Below, piece by piece: positions 1-7,250 of a DNA stretch of 44,530 nucleotides. How positions within the stretch are numbered: the first letter of the stretch is position 1; each line of letters starts with the position of its first letter. Origin of the DNA: Muribaculaceae bacterium (GTDB lineage Bacteria > Bacteroidota > Bacteroidia > Bacteroidales > Muribaculaceae); the NCBI GenBank assembly GCA_017548365.1, contig JAFZAC010000001.1, positions 1-44,530 of the forward strand, given 5' to 3'. Both the position numbers and the translations under genes were made by a program. The notes beneath the pieces were generated by a model that had not been told where the DNA came from, searched no databases, and saw only the letters and a list, made by a program, of their open reading frames with translations.

Positions 1-336
1 GAAGTCGACGTAGAGGACATTTCTTCCGTTTCTTGCGATATTCATTGCAATGCCGAAAGCCAGTGTTGACTTGCCGATGTTTGGGTCTCCGAAAAGACAT
101 GCGCACTCGTTCTCGAACCAGATGTTCTCCCAAATGGGCTGCGCATCCTCGATGTGCCTAGCTCTTATGTCGTCGTTGCGGAAAGAGAAGATGGATCGAG
201 GCAGCTTTTCGTGTGCCTCCTCTCTCAAATATGGGTCTTGGAATTCGTTCCCGTTCTGGTCGAGATATCCGATTCGTATAAGTTCCTGTTTGCGTGCGTA
301 GTCGAACTGGTCTAAAATGGGTGTAAATGGATTCAT
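1..336 (-). CDS. P-loop ATPase, RepA/AAA_25-like, partial (N-terminus only)
   Basis: The first 112 codons of a leftward gene whose remainder lies outside the window. The reading frame is open from the ATG at 336 to base 1. A Walker A motif, GDPNIGKST, is at about residues 87-95, followed by a hydrophobic strand ending in LYVDF, as in RecA-like folds. The sequence before it (WENIWFENECACLFGDP) resembles the RepA/AAA_25 helicase-like ATPases found on Bacteroidales mobilisable elements and prophages. That family has roles in replication or DNA processing, but no partner gene is visible here, so the role is inferred. A -7 box (TACCTTTG) lies 34 bases upstream of the start. It could also be a chromosomal DnaB- or KaiC-like protein. 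Confidence 0.75.
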   Translation of the reverse strand, partial: MNPFTPILDQFDYARKQELIRIGYLDQNGNEFQDPYLREEAHEKLPRSIFSFRNDDIRARHIEDAQPIWENIWFENECACLFGDPNIGKSTLAFGIAMNIARNGRNVLYVDF

Positions 337-369
337 GGTGTTTTGATTTAAAAAATAATTAATAATGTA

Positions 370-401
370 CAAAGGTAATGGAAGGGAATATTGAGAAGCA
401 A
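370..401 (-). promoter_or_regulatory. Promoter of the left-edge ATPase gene
   Basis: On the minus strand, TACCTTTG (377 to 370) matches the Bacteroidetes -7 box TAnnTTTG. ATTG, 21 bases further upstream, gives a weak -33 box. It leaves a leader of about 30 bases before the ATG at 336. Confidence 0.5.
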
Positions 402-597
402 TATTAAAAAAATACTCTATTGGTTTTAGGGCATGCGGCGCAATGTACTAACAGCGTCCAGGATTCTTTGGGAGAAATTTTGATTTTTTTTAGAAAACAA
501 AAAAACGAGAGAAATGAGCCGTTTTATGGTTTTTTATGTGTTTATTGGGTGTTTTTGAGAAAGTTATTAACAATTGGGAGTTTTTTTAGGGGCAGAA
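402..597. other. AT-rich intergenic stretch, no gene seen
   Basis: About 200 bases between the divergent promoters of the left-edge ATPase and the small lipoprotein gene. It is rich in A and T runs. No convincing reading frame, RNA gene or strong hairpin is visible. Confidence 0.5.
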
Positions 598-628
598 TTG
601 GTGTGGTGGTTTAAATGTTATAATTTTG
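598..628 (+). promoter_or_regulatory. Promoter of the small lipoprotein gene
   Basis: TTG at 598-600, 20 bases, then TAATTTTG at 621-628: a near-consensus Bacteroidetes promoter. The predicted start of transcription, near 632, rules out the upstream ATG at 626 and supports the ATG at 656. Confidence 0.6.
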
Positions 629-655
629 CATTTCGAAAAAAGAAACGACGTAAAT

Positions 656-1147
656 ATGAAGCGAAAAAATATATTATGGGGTTTTGCCATTCTAATCGTT
701 GCGATGATATGCTGCTGGGCATGTTCGTCTTGCGGCGATGACAACGGCAAAGACGAGCCCTCCAATCCTCTGCTTGGAGCGTGGGAATATGAGAAGAATC
801 CCGCGGTGATTGCTCAACTGGAGCAAATGATAATCATGAAACTTCAAAATGACGGTGCCCTCGCCCAGGAGAGCGCCCAGATACTTCAAAGGGTGAAGGA
901 TATCATTTCGACCAGCGAGTTTGTGGTCCTGCTCAAAGAAGATGGGGAGGCTCGCCTCTATGCTTATGGCGAAAAAGGTCTTGGGGTCTTTGTGTCGGGC
1001 ACATGGGTGATGACCGACAGCGCCCTCCTGCTTCAAGTGAAGGATTTGACCCTTCCAGTGACCAATATAAACTATGACGGCACAACCCTTAGTTGCACGA
1101 TAGGCGAGTTGCCGTTGTCGTTCAAGAGATACACAAAAAATAATTAA
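656..1147 (+). CDS. Small lipoprotein, lipocalin-like
   Basis: 163 residues beginning MKRKNILWGF, with a hydrophobic signal segment and a Cys-rich lipoprotein region at residues 19-26; Cys26 followed by GDD is the most likely lipidation site. Acidic residues right after the Cys resemble the Bacteroidetes surface-export signal, so display on the cell surface is likely. The mature part starts with LLGAWEY, a typical opening of lipocalin-like domains, and is mostly beta-rich in its second half. The start at 656 is chosen because the promoter at 598-628 would place an earlier ATG (626) upstream of transcription. No substrate can be named. A clear terminator follows, so it is transcribed alone. 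Confidence 0.75.
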   Translation: MKRKNILWGFAILIVAMICCWACSSCGDDNGKDEPSNPLLGAWEYEKNPAVIAQLEQMIIMKLQNDGALAQESAQILQRVKDIISTSEFVVLLKEDGEARLYAYGEKGLGVFVSGTWVMTDSALLLQVKDLTLPVTNINYDGTTLSCTIGELPLSFKRYTKNN

Positions 1148-1156
1148 ACACATCAT

Positions 1157-1192
1157 AGCACACCGATTCCAGTCGATGTGCTGTGTTTTTTA
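1157..1192 (+). terminator. Rho-independent terminator
   Basis: Stem of AGCACA (1157-1162) with TGTGCT (1177-1182), extended by an inner CGA/TCG pairing, then a run of T at 1185-1191. It closes the lipoprotein gene. Confidence 0.7.
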
Positions 1193-1205
1193 AAAGATTT
1201 GTTCC

Positions 1206-1724
1206 ATGGAAAAGATAGTAGACAACAGGGCCGATGTGGTAATAAATCACCGAGTGGGCTGCCAGATTGTGTATATTTTAATTTGCCTGTTTATGATTGC
1301 GGGTGGAATCTTTTATATGATCAACAACGGTGAAAACATTTGGTATCGTCGATATATTTTTGCGCCATTTTTAGTAGTTATTGGCTTGACTGCTCTTTTG
1401 GGTCTGTGCAGCAAATTAATCAAGGAGCGCATCAAGGGCATTCCGGCTCTAATAGTAACACAAAACAGCCTTATCATCTCAAGAAAGAGCAAAGAATATA
1501 ACGAGATACCGTTCAGCGCCATCTCTAGTTTCAGGCGCCACCGTGTGCGCAGAAGCAGAAACTCACACACAACATATATCGAGATACGCTATAACGATAG
1601 TGCCTATGAGGGCAGTTCCCGTTTTGAGATGGTAGACGAAATAGATTGCACAGGATTGAATATGGGCAGCGACAAACTAGAGGCACTTCTTCAGGAAAGA
1701 CTCAGACGCCATAACGGGCAATAA
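1206..1724 (+). CDS. STM3941-like membrane protein with PH-like domain
   Basis: 172 residues. Two membrane segments, about residues 21-39 and 49-67, are separated by a short loop with NGENIWYRR. The remainder is a soluble, beta-rich region with ALIVTQNSLIIS and EIPFSAISSFRR, the pattern of bacterial PH-like domains (STM3941 family), and it ends in a helix rich in charged residues. The size and the order (two membrane helices, then a PH-like domain facing the cytoplasm) fit that family, whose function is not known. It lies alone between two terminators. No TAnnTTTG box is evident directly upstream, so its promoter is unclear. Confidence 0.65.
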   Translation: MEKIVDNRADVVINHRVGCQIVYILICLFMIAGGIFYMINNGENIWYRRYIFAPFLVVIGLTALLGLCSKLIKERIKGIPALIVTQNSLIISRKSKEYNEIPFSAISSFRRHRVRRSRNSHTTYIEIRYNDSAYEGSSRFEMVDEIDCTGLNMGSDKLEALLQERLRRHNGQ

Positions 1725-1745
1725 GCCGAGTGACATATCACAAGT

Positions 1746-1780
1746 GGGCGGGCGACGTGCGTGGCTTGCCCGCTTTTTTT
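1746..1780 (+). terminator. Rho-independent terminator
   Basis: GCGGGC (1748-1753) pairs with GCCCGC (1768-1773), followed by seven T. It closes the STM3941-like gene, and the T run lies near the -33 position of the metG promoter. Confidence 0.75.
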
Positions 1781-1801
1781 CGCTAAACCAAAAAAAAGCA
1801 T

Positions 1802-1809
1802 TACCTTTG
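1802..1809 (+). promoter_or_regulatory. -7 box of the metG promoter
   Basis: TACCTTTG, 38 bases before the metG start, matches TAnnTTTG. The -33 region, 21 bases upstream, is only a T run (1777-1780) left by the preceding terminator, so the match is partial. Confidence 0.5.
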
Positions 1810-1847
1810 CAAAAAATTAACGAAAGATATAATAATTATAGTTTAAT

Positions 1848-3893
1848 ATGGAAGAAAAGAAGAAATATGCACGCACACTGGTTACCACTGCGTTGCCATA
1901 TGCCAACGGCCCAGTTCACATTGGACATCTGGCTGGAGTATATGTACCTGCCGATATCTATGTACGCTATTTGCGCCTCAAGGGCGAGGACGTGCTCATG
2001 ATAGGCGGCAGCGACGAGCATGGCGTGCCCATTACCATCAAGGCACAGAAGGAAGGTGTTACACCCCAAGACATTGTTGACCGTTACCACAAGATAATAA
2101 AAGATTCGATGGCTGGACTGGGAATCTCGTTTGACGTGTATGGTCGCACCACAAGCGATATGCACCGTCACACTGCCAGCGATTTCTTCAAGAAACTCTA
2201 TGAAAATGGCGAGTTTATCGAGAAGACGAGTGAGCAGTTCTATGACGAGGAGGCCGACCAATGGCTCGCCGACCGTTATATCACCGGCACTTGCCCACAT
2301 TGCGGCAACGACGGCGCCTACGGCGACCAGTGCGAGGCTTGCGGCACATCGCTCAACGCCACCGACCTTATCAATCCACGCAGTGCCATCACAGGCAATG
2401 TTCCCATTCTTAAGGAAACAAAGCATTGGTATATGCCTCTCGATAAGTGGGAGCCCCGCTTGCGCCAATGGATTCTCGAGGACCATAAGGAGTGGAAGAC
2501 CAACGTGTATGGCCAGTGCAAGTCCTGGCTTGACGGCGGTCTGCAGCCTCGTGCGGTGACTCGTGACCTCAATTGGGGTATTCCTGTACCCATTGAGGGC
2601 GCCGAGGGCAAGGTGCTGTATGTGTGGTTTGACGCGCCAATAGGTTACATCAGCAATACCAAGGAGCTTCGCCCCGATGACTGGGAGAAGTATTGGAAAG
2701 CCGAAGACACCCGCATCATCCACTTCATTGGCAAGGACAATATTGTATTTCACTGCCTTATTTTCCCTGCTATGCTTATGGCTGAGGGTACTTATCAACT
2801 GCCCGAGAACGTGCCTGCCAACGAGTTCCTCAACCTCGAAGGCGACAAGATTTCTACCAGCCGCAACTGGGCGGTATGGCTCAACGAGTATCTTGAGGAC
2901 TTCCCCGGCAAGCAGGACGTGCTTCGCTACGTGCTTACCGCAAATGCTCCTGAAGCTAAGGACAACGACTTCACATGGAAGGACTTCCAAGACCGCAATA
3001 ACAATGAGTTGGTGGCTATTCTCGGCAACTTTGTAAACCGTGCCATTGTGCTGACCAACAAATACTTTGACGGCGTGATTCCCGAGGCTCACGAGCTCAC
3101 TGACTATGATCGCCAGACCATTGAAGAGTTCAAAGGCGTGAAAGACGAGTTGAGCCAGGCGCTTGAGACTTTCCACTTCCGTGCTGCATTGAGCGAGGCC
3201 ATGAAGTTGGCTCGCATCGGTAATAAATACCTTGCCGATACCGAGCCCTGGAAGCTTGCCAAGACCGACATGACACGCGTGGAGACGATTATGAATGTGG
3301 CGCTGCAAATCACAGCAAACCTCGCTATCGCTTTTGAGCCCTTCTTGCCTTTCAGCGCCGAGAAGTTGCGCAAGATGATCAATATGGCCGATGCCGAATG
3401 GGACAAGCTTGGCTCGGTAGACATTCTCAAGGCTGGCGACCGCATCGAGAAGCCAGAGCTTCTGTTTGAGAAGATTGACGACGTTACGATTAAGATTCAG
3501 ACCGACCGTCTGGAGCGCATTAAGCAGGAGAATGTTCTCAAAAACTTCAAACCTAAAGCGATAGCACCGACTATAGCATTTGATGATTTCCAGAAGCTCG
3601 ACATCCGCGTGGGCAAGGTGGTTGAGTGCGAGAAGGTGAAGAAGGCCGACAAGCTGCTCAAGCTTACTATTGATGATGGATTGAAGGGCCGCACCATAGT
3701 GTCGGGTATAGCAAAATTCTATAACCCTGAAGACCTGGTGGGCAAGGAACTGTGCTTTATCGCCAACTTAGCGCCACGCACCCTCAAGGGCATCGAGTCG
3801 CAAGGCATGATTCTGAGTGCCGAGGATGCCGACGGAAGCCTGGTGGTAATAGGCCCTCACGGTGAAGTTCGCCCCGGTGTTCAAGTAGGATAA
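1848..3893 (+). CDS. metG: Methionyl-tRNA synthetase
   Basis: 681 residues, full length for the dimeric class I enzyme that charges tRNA-Met in the cytoplasm. The HIGH signature is at residues 24-27. A zinc knuckle with two CxxC pairs is at about 148-166 (CPHC, CEAC). The KMSKS loop appears as KISTS at 334-338. The anticodon-binding helical domain follows, and a C-terminal tRNA-binding OB domain (Trbp111/EMAPII type, opening [11 protein letters not shown]) runs from about residue 578. The start at 1848 has a short leader from the -7 box at 1802. No T-box leader is visible. It is the first of a run of rightward genes. Confidence 0.97.
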   Translation: MEEKKKYARTLVTTALPYANGPVHIGHLAGVYVPADIYVRYLRLKGEDVLMIGGSDEHGVPITIKAQKEGVTPQDIVDRYHKIIKDSMAGLGISFDVYGRTTSDMHRHTASDFFKKLYENGEFIEKTSEQFYDEEADQWLADRYITGTCPHCGNDGAYGDQCEACGTSLNATDLINPRSAITGNVPILKETKHWYMPLDKWEPRLRQWILEDHKEWKTNVYGQCKSWLDGGLQPRAVTRDLNWGIPVPIEGAEGKVLYVWFDAPIGYISNTKELRPDDWEKYWKAEDTRIIHFIGKDNIVFHCLIFPAMLMAEGTYQLPENVPANEFLNLEGDKISTSRNWAVWLNEYLEDFPGKQDVLRYVLTANAPEAKDNDFTWKDFQDRNNNELVAILGNFVNRAIVLTNKYFDGVIPEAHELTDYDRQTIEEFKGVKDELSQALETFHFRAALSEAMKLARIGNKYLADTEPWKLAKTDMTRVETIMNVALQITANLAIAFEPFLPFSAEKLRKMINMADAEWDKLGSVDILKAGDRIEKPELLFEKIDDVTIKIQTDRLERIKQENVLKNFKPKAIAPTIAFDDFQKLDIRVGKVVECEKVKKADKLLKLTIDDGLKGRTIVSGIAKFYNPEDLVGKELCFIANLAPRTLKGIESQGMILSAEDADGSLVVIGPHGEVRPGVQVG

Positions 3894-3912
3894 AAGAATA
3901 TATCAATAAACA

Positions 3913-3957
3913 AGAAATTCTAGATTTTATAGTTCTTCTATAATCTCTAGAATTTCT
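3913..3957. repeat. AT-rich inverted repeat after metG
   Basis: AGAAATTCTAGA (3913-3924) is perfectly complementary to 3946-3957, and a second inner stem (3927-3932 with 3938-3943) closes on a TTCTT loop. It lies between metG and the helicase gene. There is no T run, so it is a weak terminator at best; an mRNA-stability hairpin or a binding site is also possible. Confidence 0.6.
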
Positions 3958-3978
3958 ATATAATGTGAAGAGTCGAAC

Positions 3979-5853
3979 ATGGTATCCCCCACACTTGAGT
4001 TGCAGAAACAGCGGGCTTTGCTAGTTATGGAGCGGGACGCTGAGCGCAATGAATTCCAGCGTCAGACAGAGACGATTGGCATAGGGCGCAAGGTGAAGCG
4101 CGGTGACTGCTGGTGGCCTCTGAAGGTGGGGCGCAGCTACTATAACTCGCTCAACCAACTGGTTGTTGAGGTTAGCCGCAGTGAGGATACCGATATTGAG
4201 CACAACTTTGAATATGGCCGTCAGGTGATGTTTTTCCGCATTGATGCGGGCGACAATATCTCCTATTTTAAGTTTGCCGGCACAGTGAGCTATGCTCAAG
4301 AAGACCGTATGGTGATAGTGGTGCCCGACGGCAATGCCGTTGCCGAGCTGCAAGGGCACGAGAGGGTAGGGGTGCAGCTATCGTTTGACGAATACACCTA
4401 TCAACTCATGCTTCGAGCCCTCGACCGAGTTATGAAGGCTAAAGGCAACCGTCTCTCCGAGCTGCGCGATTTATTCTATAACCGCAGTAAAACCCAGAAA
4501 TTCTCCTTTGCTCCAATCCCATTTCCATGGCTCAATCCCACCCAGGAGCATGCTGTCAACGAGGTGCTTCTTGCCAAAGATGTCGCTATTGTTCACGGCC
4601 CTCCCGGAACAGGCAAGACTACGACGCTTGTAGAGGCTATTTACGAGACACTTAGACGTGAGAACCAGGTGCTGGTTTGTGCACAAAGCAATATGGCGGT
4701 AGACTGGATTAGCGAACTGTTGATGGACCGCGGTGTTGAGGTGCTGCGTGTTGGAAATCCTACTAAAGTGAACGATAAGATGTTGAGCTTCACCTACGAG
4801 CGACGTTTTGAGGCACATCCCGACTATCCTCAATTGTGGGCAATACGCAAAGCTATCCGCGAATTGCGGAGCGCCAAGCGGCGAGGCAGCGATAGTTATC
4901 ATCAAAAACTCGACCGCCTCAAGAGCCGAGAGACTGAGCTGGAGCTTCGCATCAATAACGATTTATTCAACAGCGCTCGTGTCATTTCGTGCACTCTTGC
5001 TGGCAGCGCCAGCCGTGTGTTGCAAGGAATGAAGTTTGCTACCCTCTTCATTGATGAGGCCGCTCAGGCCCTTGAAGCGGCTTGCTGGATTGCCATCGCC
5101 AAAGCAAATCGAGTAATTTTCGCTGGCGACCATTGTCAATTGCCTCCCACCGTCAAGTGCCTTGAGGCGATAAAAGGCGGCCTTGCACGCACGCTCATGG
5201 AGCGCATTGTGCAGAGTAATCCACAGGTGGTGACGCTGCTCAAAGTGCAGTACCGAATGAACGACGATATTATGCGTTTCTCAAGTGACTGGTTCTATCA
5301 TGGCGAGCTTGAGAGCGCTCCCGAGGTTAAATACCGCAGTGTCCTCGACTATGACATACCCATGACGTGGATTGACACTGCGGCACTCGATATAGACTGC
5401 AAAGAGGAGTTGGTGGGGGAGACCTACGGGCGCATAAATCGTGCTGAGGCGCAGCTTACCATTGACACCCTGCGTCGGTATTTCGAGCGGCTAGGACGAC
5501 AACGAGTGATTGACGAACGCCTTGATGTGGGGATAATTTCGCCTTATCGCGCTCAGGTGCAGCTGTTACGGCGCATGTTGCGCAAGAGAGCCTATTTCAA
5601 ACCGCTAAAGCATCTTATCAGCGTCAATACGGTTGATGGTTTCCAGGGCCAGGAGCGCGATATCATAGTCATCAGTCTGGTGCGAAGCAATGAAGCAGGG
5701 CAGATAGGCTTCCTGCGCGATTTGCGCCGAATGAACGTCGCCATTACCCGCGCCCGCATGAAACTCTTCATTCTGGGCGACAGCACCACCATGACTAGGC
5801 ATCCTTTCTATCACAAGCTTTACAGCTATATTAAAGATTTGGAAAAGAGTTAG
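3979..5853 (+). CDS. SF1B DNA/RNA helicase, UPF1/IGHMBP2-like
   Basis: 624 residues. The N-terminal 190 residues form a beta-rich region like the OB/stalk part of IGHMBP2-type helicases. The core follows: Walker A GPPGTGKTTT at about 206, a Q-motif-like PTQEHAV just before it, motif Ia CAQSNMAVD, the DEAAQ Walker B at about 359 (DEAA rather than DEAD, typical of UPF1-like SF1 helicases), motif III GDHCQLPPTV, QYRM (motif IV region), and the C-terminal VDGFQGQERDI and NVAITRAR motifs (V and VI). Known family members unwind DNA or RNA in the 5' to 3' direction. All motifs are intact, so it should be active. The cellular role in Bacteroidetes is not established. Confidence 0.9.
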   Translation: MVSPTLELQKQRALLVMERDAERNEFQRQTETIGIGRKVKRGDCWWPLKVGRSYYNSLNQLVVEVSRSEDTDIEHNFEYGRQVMFFRIDAGDNISYFKFAGTVSYAQEDRMVIVVPDGNAVAELQGHERVGVQLSFDEYTYQLMLRALDRVMKAKGNRLSELRDLFYNRSKTQKFSFAPIPFPWLNPTQEHAVNEVLLAKDVAIVHGPPGTGKTTTLVEAIYETLRRENQVLVCAQSNMAVDWISELLMDRGVEVLRVGNPTKVNDKMLSFTYERRFEAHPDYPQLWAIRKAIRELRSAKRRGSDSYHQKLDRLKSRETELELRINNDLFNSARVISCTLAGSASRVLQGMKFATLFIDEAAQALEAACWIAIAKANRVIFAGDHCQLPPTVKCLEAIKGGLARTLMERIVQSNPQVVTLLKVQYRMNDDIMRFSSDWFYHGELESAPEVKYRSVLDYDIPMTWIDTAALDIDCKEELVGETYGRINRAEAQLTIDTLRRYFERLGRQRVIDERLDVGIISPYRAQVQLLRRMLRKRAYFKPLKHLISVNTVDGFQGQERDIIVISLVRSNEAGQIGFLRDLRRMNVAITRARMKLFILGDSTTMTRHPFYHKLYSYIKDLEKS

Positions 5854-5953
5854 AACAGCTTTTTTAAGAGCATTATCTTGCTATGTCAAGGAAAATGTAT
5901 ACTTTTATGCTCTCAAAAGAAATGTCACTTGACGCATTGACGTTATAGGAATA

Positions 5954-6961
5954 ATGAACAAACTTATCAAGATATTGAAAGAGTGGACTTTGCCGGTATC
6001 GATGTCAACTGGCATACTGGTCTATTTCATATTTTATTTCACTCCTGCACTTGATGAGGCGTCGAAAGTATTCAATAGCTTCTTCGACTTCATCTTGCCG
6101 TGGATTTTGTTTGTGATATTGTTTGTGACCTTCTGCCGCGCCGATTTTCACCGTATGCGTCCATGCTGGTGGCATTTCGTCATACTTGCTCTGCAGTTGG
6201 CTCTTGTTATAGTGAGCACGGTGCTAATCATGCACTACGATGCCAAGGGCAATGACTTGATATTGATGGAGTGCATAATATGCTGTGTAATATGCCCTTG
6301 TGCAACGGCAGCTCCAGTTGTGACCGCCAAACTCAACGGCGACCTAGAGAAGATGACCACTTTCATGCTGCTTAGCAACTTTGTGGCGGCAGTGTCGATT
6401 CCTGTGGTTTTTCCGCTTGTTGACGAGAGCATAGACATGCCTTTCTGGAATGCTTTCCTTGCATTGCTTGAGCGCGTGTGCTCGGTGCTTGTAGCTCCAA
6501 TGGCACTTGCCTATGTGGTGAAGCACTTTGCTCCGCGATTGCATCGCCTCATTATCAGCAACAAGGATTTGTCGTTCTACCTATGGGGAGTGCTGCTGCT
6601 GGTGATTTCGGGTGCCACCATGCGCAACATTATGAACTCTGGCACAACCGTTTGGTTTATTGTGATAGTGGCGCTTACAAGTCTAGGCATCACTTTTGTG
6701 CAGTTTGCCATTGGTCGCTATGTGGGACGCTTTTTCCATGCCACCACCGAGATGGGGCAGGCTATGGGCCAAAAGAACACTGCCTTCGCCATTTGGGTGT
6801 CGAGCGCATGGCTGAATCCTCTTGCGGCAGTGGGACCTGGTTTCTATATCCTGTGGCAGAACGCCTTTAATAGTTTGGAGATATGGCACCATGAAAAAAG
6901 CGCTTCGCGCGAGGATAGGGAATTGAGGATGGTGGATCGGGAATCGAATATGAAAAATTGA
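5954..6961 (+). CDS. BASS-like (bile acid:Na+ symporter superfamily) membrane transporter
   Basis: 335 residues with about nine or ten hydrophobic segments from residue 12 to 310. The motif CVICPCATAAPVVTAKLNGD, in the middle of the first half, and the helix pattern around GQAMGQKNTAFAIW in the second half resemble the paired broken helices of bile acid/sodium symporter-like carriers. The family moves organic anions or other solutes with sodium. The substrate here is not readable; the bile acid label is a family name, not a claim about substrate. The tail is short and charged (EDRELRMVDRES). It lies 100 bases after the helicase and only nine bases before the next small gene, so those two are probably co-transcribed. 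Confidence 0.65.
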   Translation: MNKLIKILKEWTLPVSMSTGILVYFIFYFTPALDEASKVFNSFFDFILPWILFVILFVTFCRADFHRMRPCWWHFVILALQLALVIVSTVLIMHYDAKGNDLILMECIICCVICPCATAAPVVTAKLNGDLEKMTTFMLLSNFVAAVSIPVVFPLVDESIDMPFWNAFLALLERVCSVLVAPMALAYVVKHFAPRLHRLIISNKDLSFYLWGVLLLVISGATMRNIMNSGTTVWFIVIVALTSLGITFVQFAIGRYVGRFFHATTEMGQAMGQKNTAFAIWVSSAWLNPLAAVGPGFYILWQNAFNSLEIWHHEKSASREDRELRMVDRESNMKN

Positions 6962-6969
6962 TAACTAAA

Positions 6970-7191
6970 ATGAAAGTTACATTCCAATACAAAGCGGGAA
7001 ATGAACACGGAAGCGATGACTATCGCTTCTCACAGGAGGATAAGGCTCAAGAGAAATTCGAGAGCATGAAAGAGTTGATAAAAGTTCAGTTCATTGATTG
7101 CCCTGATGCGGAAGTAGTCGATGAGTCTGACTTTTTCGGAATCATCGACCATTCTACTGGCGACTGGGCCAGAGTGATAATTAGCGAATAA
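6970..7191 (+). CDS. Small acidic protein, unknown
   Basis: 73 residues starting MKVTFQYKAG, predicted as an alpha/beta soluble protein with many Asp and Glu. The ATG at 6970 is preferred over a TTG at 6958 that overlaps the stop of the transporter gene. It follows that gene by nine bases and precedes a strong terminator, so it is likely the last cistron of the transporter unit. There are no recognisable motifs or signal peptide. No function is proposed. Confidence 0.6.
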   Translation: MKVTFQYKAGNEHGSDDYRFSQEDKAQEKFESMKELIKVQFIDCPDAEVVDESDFFGIIDHSTGDWARVIISE

Positions 7192-7195
7192 TCAT

Positions 7196-7229
7196 AAAGG
7201 CGACGGATTGTGATGTCCGTCGCCTTTTT
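7196..7229 (+). terminator. Strong terminator between convergent units
   Basis: A perfect 12-bp stem, AAAGGCGACGGA (7196-7207) with 7216-7227, an 8-base loop and five T. It closes the rightward unit. The mirror A/T tract is only three bases, so it is weaker for the leftward polA unit. Confidence 0.85.
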
Positions 7230-7250
7230 ACGTTAAATAGTAAGTATAAA

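Noticed and set aside
1781..1847. A T-box or other riboswitch in front of metG
   Set aside because: The leader is under 40 bases, too short for such an element.
1836..3308. A 490-codon open frame on the minus strand across metG
   Set aside because: It is fully antisense to metG, whose motifs are all present. Such mirror frames arise from codon bias and the protein has no recognisable family.
5867..5913. Inverted repeat AGAGCAT/ATGCTCT after the helicase gene
   Set aside because: A seven-base stem with a loop of over 30 bases and no T run is too weak to call a terminator.
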